Part shown: in pieces, positions 60,920 to 64,000 of the stretch
Position numbering within the stretch: the stretch's first letter is position 1
How the letters are laid out: the number at the start of each line of letters is the position of its first letter
Source: Bacteroidales bacterium
GTDB taxonomy: Bacteria; Bacteroidota; Bacteroidia; Bacteroidales; UBA932
Reading direction: 5' to 3'
DNA length: 64,000 bases
Assembly: GCA_023667095.1 (NCBI GenBank)
Contig: JAMPAT010000017.1
Location: forward strand, 17,557 to 81,556
Notes under the pieces: generated by a model
Told to the model about the DNA's origin: nothing
Database searches by the model: none
The model's input: only the letters and a program-made list of their open reading frames with translations
Made by a program: the position numbers and the translations under genes

Positions 60920-61906
60920 ATGGACAGATTTATAGGTATTGCAATGCTCATGTCCGTGCTTGCAACTGCAGGATGCGGCAATGCACGCAATTCAAAGAAA
61001 CAAGTTTCATCTGAGGTTCCGGAAGCAGCGGCTCCAGTCGTGTATATGTTCAAGGAAATCTCTTCCGGTAATCTGGTGAAGATATATGAGGCCCTTGGAC
61101 GTGAGGCAACAGGCAAAGTTGCAGTGAAACTCTCCACTGGCGAGCCAGGAGGACATAATTTCCTGCAGCCGTCATTGATTCAGGAGCTTGTGGAGAGGGT
61201 GAATGGCACTATTGTAGAGTGCAATACAGCTTATGGCGGAGGACGTGCCAATACACAGGCTCATTTGAAAGCTGCTGAGGAACATGGCTTTACTTCAATT
61301 GCCAATGTGGATATCATGGATGCCGACGGCGAAGTGGAGCTTCCGGTCTGCAGTGGAAAGCATCTGGAGAAGGATATTGTAGGCTCACATTATCTTGACT
61401 ATGATTTCACTGTGATCCTGTCGCATTTCAAGGGACATGCAATGGGCGGATTCGGCGGAGCTGTCAAGAACATGTCCATCGGGATAGCATCTTCAAACGG
61501 AAAGGCATATATCCACTCTGCAGGCAAGCTTACGGATCCGTCCAAGCTTTGGCAGAACCTTCCGGAGCAGGATGATTTCCTGGAATCCATGGCAGAGGCG
61601 GCCAAGGCCATTGCAGACCATTGTGGAGATAATATCCTTTATATAAGTGTGGCAAACAATCTTTCTGTTGACTGTGACTGTGATTCAAGTCCGGAAGAGC
61701 CGCAGATGGGTGATATCGGCATCCTGGCATCGCTTGATCCGGTTGCATTGGACAAGGCGTGCACAGACCTTGTCCGTTCGTCTGAGGACCACGGAAAGAT
61801 CCATCTGATAGAACGCATTGATTCACGTCACGGGATGCATACCCTGGACTATGCAGAGTCAATAGGGCTCGGCAGCCAGGAATACAGGCTGGTTGTACTT
61901 GACTGA
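60920..61906 (+). CDS. DUF362-family lipoprotein
   Basis: The product has 328 residues with a lipobox A-T-A-G-C (Cys19). The DUF362 core is clear: GKVAVKLSTGEPGG, a conserved 'TAYGG' stretch, ILSHFKGHAMGGFGGAVKNMSIGIAS, and DIGILASLDPVALDKACTDL. No ferredoxin-like Cys pairs occur in this short version. DUF362 proteins are often found next to flavin/Fe-S genes. It ends the cluster that begins with the two flavoproteins and is probably anchored in the envelope. Confidence 0.83.
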   Translation: MDRFIGIAMLMSVLATAGCGNARNSKKQVSSEVPEAAAPVVYMFKEISSGNLVKIYEALGREATGKVAVKLSTGEPGGHNFLQPSLIQELVERVNGTIVECNTAYGGGRANTQAHLKAAEEHGFTSIANVDIMDADGEVELPVCSGKHLEKDIVGSHYLDYDFTVILSHFKGHAMGGFGGAVKNMSIGIASSNGKAYIHSAGKLTDPSKLWQNLPEQDDFLESMAEAAKAIADHCGDNILYISVANNLSVDCDCDSSPEEPQMGDIGILASLDPVALDKACTDLVRSSEDHGKIHLIERIDSRHGMHTLDYAESIGLGSQEYRLVVLD

Positions 61907-62150
61907 TGAGCGTCCTGATACAGGCACGTACAGCATTAACTGTAATCTGGCTGTATAGGGCGTTACAGGCAAGTCCCCGGTAAGGCCTGGGCGAGCAAGA
62001 TGTTTTGCGTATAGGCATCCATGACCGCCCTGAGGGCTGAATGGCACCGCTTCGTGGGCTGGGAGATGGAACTGATAGTAGCATGTAGTTAGAAGAGCAT
62101 ATCCTCACCCTTTTGCGGGAGGTCAAGGAACTATGTACAGCCGGAGAAGC
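61907..62150. other. Unassigned intergenic stretch
   Basis: No convincing start or family. A short open frame (about 62088-62280) runs from a Leu codon into the repeat units and is probably accidental. Confidence 0.4.
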
Positions 62151-62590
62151 TTTCCCAATGTCCAAAAAACGTTACGTAGGGAACCCTGCTGATTTGCAAT
62201 GTATTGTCAGTCAATTGGATGTGATTTTGCTGCGTGCCCAACGGCATGGAAAACTTTCCGTTTGGCACGCTCTGTTTTTGTAACCTGTTGGTATCCAATT
62301 ATGTGTGATTTGCCACGGTTCCCAATGTGCAGAAAAACGTTACATTGGGAACCAGCCTTATTCGCAATGTCTTGTCAGTCAATTGAATGTGATTTTGCTG
62401 CGTGCCCAACTGCATGGAAAACTTGCTGTTTGGCATGCTCCATTTTTGTAACTAATTGGTGGCCAGTAATGTATGATTTACCACGGTTCCCAATGTCCGG
62501 AAAAACGTTACATTGGGAACCTTGCTGATTTGCAATGTTCTGTCAGTCAATTAGATGTGATTTTGTCGCGTGTCCAACGGCAGAGGATTA
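62151..62590 (+). repeat. Three tandem ~168-bp units, each with a 12-bp hairpin
   Basis: Unit starts are at about 62151, 62318 and 62486. Each begins TTCCCAATGT, reaches AAAAACGTTAC, then the reverse complement ACATTGGGAACC (perfect in units 2 and 3; decayed in unit 1). Then come GTCAGTCAATT and GATTTTGCTGCGTG. A second hairpin of ~11 bp (GTGCCCAACGG...CCGTTTGGCAC) lies in unit 1. Unit 3 is truncated after about 100 bp. No insert or transposase is associated. Confidence 0.88.
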
Positions 62591-62780
62591 TTGTAATGGA
62601 ATCAGTCTATATGAATATGTCAGCTGAATTTTGCACATCTATGCAATGATAGGATAGCCATGGAGACAACCGTGTTCTTTGCAGACCATTATATTACCAA
62701 AAATGGACTGATTTCAGCGACATTACGTATTATACATTCACTCAGTACAGAGCCGGCTTAACCGAAGACCAAGGAAAAAC

Positions 62781-62972
62781 TTAGATTTTCCATACCGGAA
62801 TATTCTTTAAATCATTGTTTATAATGTAGCATTTGCCTGTTGACCCTACCTCTGACTGTATATAGTATTCTGCATTGTCATTTTCTTTCATATTGTATAA
62901 CTTTGTAGGCAATGCTGTTTCCTGATGTATCACTGATTGTAACAACGATGATAATTTATCAAGGCGATGCAT
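62781..62972 (-). CDS. Possible small hypothetical protein
   Basis: The product has 63 residues, soluble, no family. It lacks a recognisable promoter and sits in repeat-rich sequence. It may be a remnant (its tail YYIQSEVGSTGKCYIINNDLKNIPVWKI looks like the C-terminus of a larger protein) or noise. Confidence 0.3.
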   Translation of the reverse strand: MHRLDKLSSLLQSVIHQETALPTKLYNMKENDNAEYYIQSEVGSTGKCYIINNDLKNIPVWKI

Positions 62973-63013
62973 ATCATATGTGCTGATTATTGTAAACGTT
63001 TAAAAGGTTGTAT

Positions 63014-63712
63014 ATGGAAAGAATCTTGTCATTTCTCCGTGAACTGGAGCAGAATAACAACAAGGAATGGTTTGATAGTCACAAGAAGCAGTACCAGGAA
63101 GCGAAAGCAGCATTCAACTCATTTGTAGAGAAACTGATAGATGGTATTTCCGCATTTGATCTGACAATAAGGGGAATAGGGGTCAGTGACTGTACGTACC
63201 GTATAAATAAGGACATGAGGTTCTCCCGTGATAAACTTCCATACAAGACACATTTCGGTGCATTCGTTGTCAGGGGAGGCAAGAAATCCGGATATAGCGG
63301 ATATTATTTCCATATAGGCACATGCAGTTCCGGGGAGACCATGCACATGCTGGCTTCCGGCAACTATTTCACGGAGCCCCGTGTCCTGAAAATACTTCGC
63401 GAAGACATCGAGCTTGGCAATGGGGATTTCGATGATATTGTACGCAACAGGGCTGACCATAGGATGGCAATTGATATGGGACAGTCCCTGAAGCGTGTTC
63501 CGAAAGAATTTCCTGCAGATTCTCCAAATGCGGAATATCTTAAATTGAAGAACTTCTGCCTTCTGCATAATTTCGATGATGATTTCCTTCTGTCTTCCTG
63601 TCTCCTTCCGGAAACCCTTGAAATTTTCCGGAGCACCAGGCCTTTCCTGGACTATATCAACCGTGCAATTGAGTATAGCCGGGAAGAAAATATAGAATTT
63701 ATCGGATTCTGA
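63014..63712 (+). CDS. DUF2461 family protein
   Basis: From ATG 63014 the product has 232 residues. The conserved DUF2461 pattern is clear: FLRELEQNNNKEWFDSHKKQYQEA, YRINKDMRFSRDKLPYKTHFG, SGYYFHIG, and SSGETMHMLASGNYF. Its biochemical role is unknown; proteins of this family are common in Bacteroidetes. No obvious operon partner is seen on the left. Confidence 0.88.
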   Translation: MERILSFLRELEQNNNKEWFDSHKKQYQEAKAAFNSFVEKLIDGISAFDLTIRGIGVSDCTYRINKDMRFSRDKLPYKTHFGAFVVRGGKKSGYSGYYFHIGTCSSGETMHMLASGNYFTEPRVLKILREDIELGNGDFDDIVRNRADHRMAIDMGQSLKRVPKEFPADSPNAEYLKLKNFCLLHNFDDDFLLSSCLLPETLEIFRSTRPFLDYINRAIEYSREENIEFIGF

Positions 63713-63719
63713 CGGAACA

Positions 63720-63908
63720 TTGCTGAATACATTGTTTGAGCATAGAAACTGTGTTTCAATCAAGCCGTTCTATTTTGCTGAAGACGGGCATGACAATTAT
63801 GGTGACATCGTTGCCAATATCTCACGTAATTTCAGCGATATGCGTATGATGCGTGACAGGGTGGTGAATAAAGCCTGTTGCGAACCTTTGCTGCAGAAGG
63901 GTGGATGA
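63720..63908 (+). CDS. Possible short or truncated ORF
   Basis: About 62 residues starting at a TTG eight bases after the DUF2461 stop, no ATG. The composition (FYFAEDGHDNYGDIVANISRNFSDMRMMRDRV) looks protein-like, but no family fits. It may be a leftover from a neighbouring gene. The last ~90 bases of the window contain no further recognisable gene. Confidence 0.3.
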   Translation: MLNTLFEHRNCVSIKPFYFAEDGHDNYGDIVANISRNFSDMRMMRDRVVNKACCEPLLQKGG

Positions 63909-64000
63909 ATAGTTTTTTCTGCTATCTTTACAGCGCATGTAAATAACGTAAATTCGATGAAAACAACTAAAACAGTGTCAATTGCTTAGAGCCTTCTTCC

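Noticed and set aside
62199..62528. 109-residue open frame across the tandem repeats
   Set aside because: Its translation is just the repeat unit read twice, with high Cys/Trp content and no start context.
62151..62590. CRISPR array
   Set aside because: Repeat units are ~168 bp and contiguous with no unique spacers, and there are no cas genes in the window.

Overview
The window looks like a chromosomal segment of an anaerobic, host-associated Bacteroidales species. Many intergenic regions carry the Bacteroidetes promoter (TTG, 18-21 bp, TANNTTTG). Most starts lack a Shine-Dalgarno sequence. Lipobox signal peptides, a sphingolipid-type palmitoyltransferase, a DUF6377-type regulator and a GH89 alpha-N-acetylglucosaminidase all fit a gut Bacteroidales. 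Genus cannot be fixed by eye. No transposase, integrase, CRISPR array, rRNA or tRNA gene was recognised.

Layout. 1-2.94 kb: lrgAB, a TlpA-like lipoprotein, an FN3-like lipoprotein and two decayed gene pieces (a ProX/YbaK-type deacylase and a DUF1016 nuclease tail). 2.94-7.53 kb (minus): rluA-like, K+/H+ antiporter, nth and ftsE, apparently one operon. 7.7-12.6 kb: a large periplasmic TPR protein followed by an outer-membrane beta-barrel. 12.7-22.6 kb: housekeeping block with gyrB, spt plus an SDR (sphingolipid entry step) plus a PgpH-type c-di-AMP phosphodiesterase, then tig, clpP and clpX. A 173-bp rearrangement separates clpP from clpX and duplicates the clpX start. 22.6-23.75 kb: clpX terminator, a nested inverted repeat, a 67-aa conserved-looking protein, and a structured leader.

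23.75-42.6 kb is the most unusual region: a one-directional run of 17 genes behind a canonical promoter and a leader with a terminator hairpin. It opens with a 1486-aa fusion of a SEDS (RodA/FtsW) glycosyltransferase to a penicillin-binding transpeptidase. A membrane Ser/Thr kinase, two FHA-type proteins, a membrane PP2C phosphatase, TPR/outer-membrane-like proteins and an M50-type membrane metallopeptidase follow. Then comes a small RiPP-like cassette: a 64-aa precursor with a CXXX-repeat tail, a radical-SAM/SPASM protein and a GNAT-like protein. The run ends with an actin/Hsp70-like protein, a lipoprotein, a SpoT-like HD hydrolase, a WG-repeat protein, a membrane protein and a second, soluble PP2C copy. 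The mix of SEDS, PBP, kinase, PP2C and FHA resembles the actinobacterial rodA-pbpA-pknAB-pstP-fha locus, suggesting phospho-controlled peptidoglycan synthesis. That function is inference.

42.6-64 kb is accessory: a metallophosphoesterase pair; GH89 divergent from a DUF6377-type regulator; AraC and YitT-like genes; a matched metal module (HMA-AraC regulator plus SO_0444-type efflux permease with an HMA tail); a second, uncharacterised radical-SAM cassette; a PDDEXK-like nuclease; a class-II UvrA; an AraC-controlled flavodoxin/DUF362 cluster; three ~168-bp tandem repeats; and a DUF2461 protein at the end.
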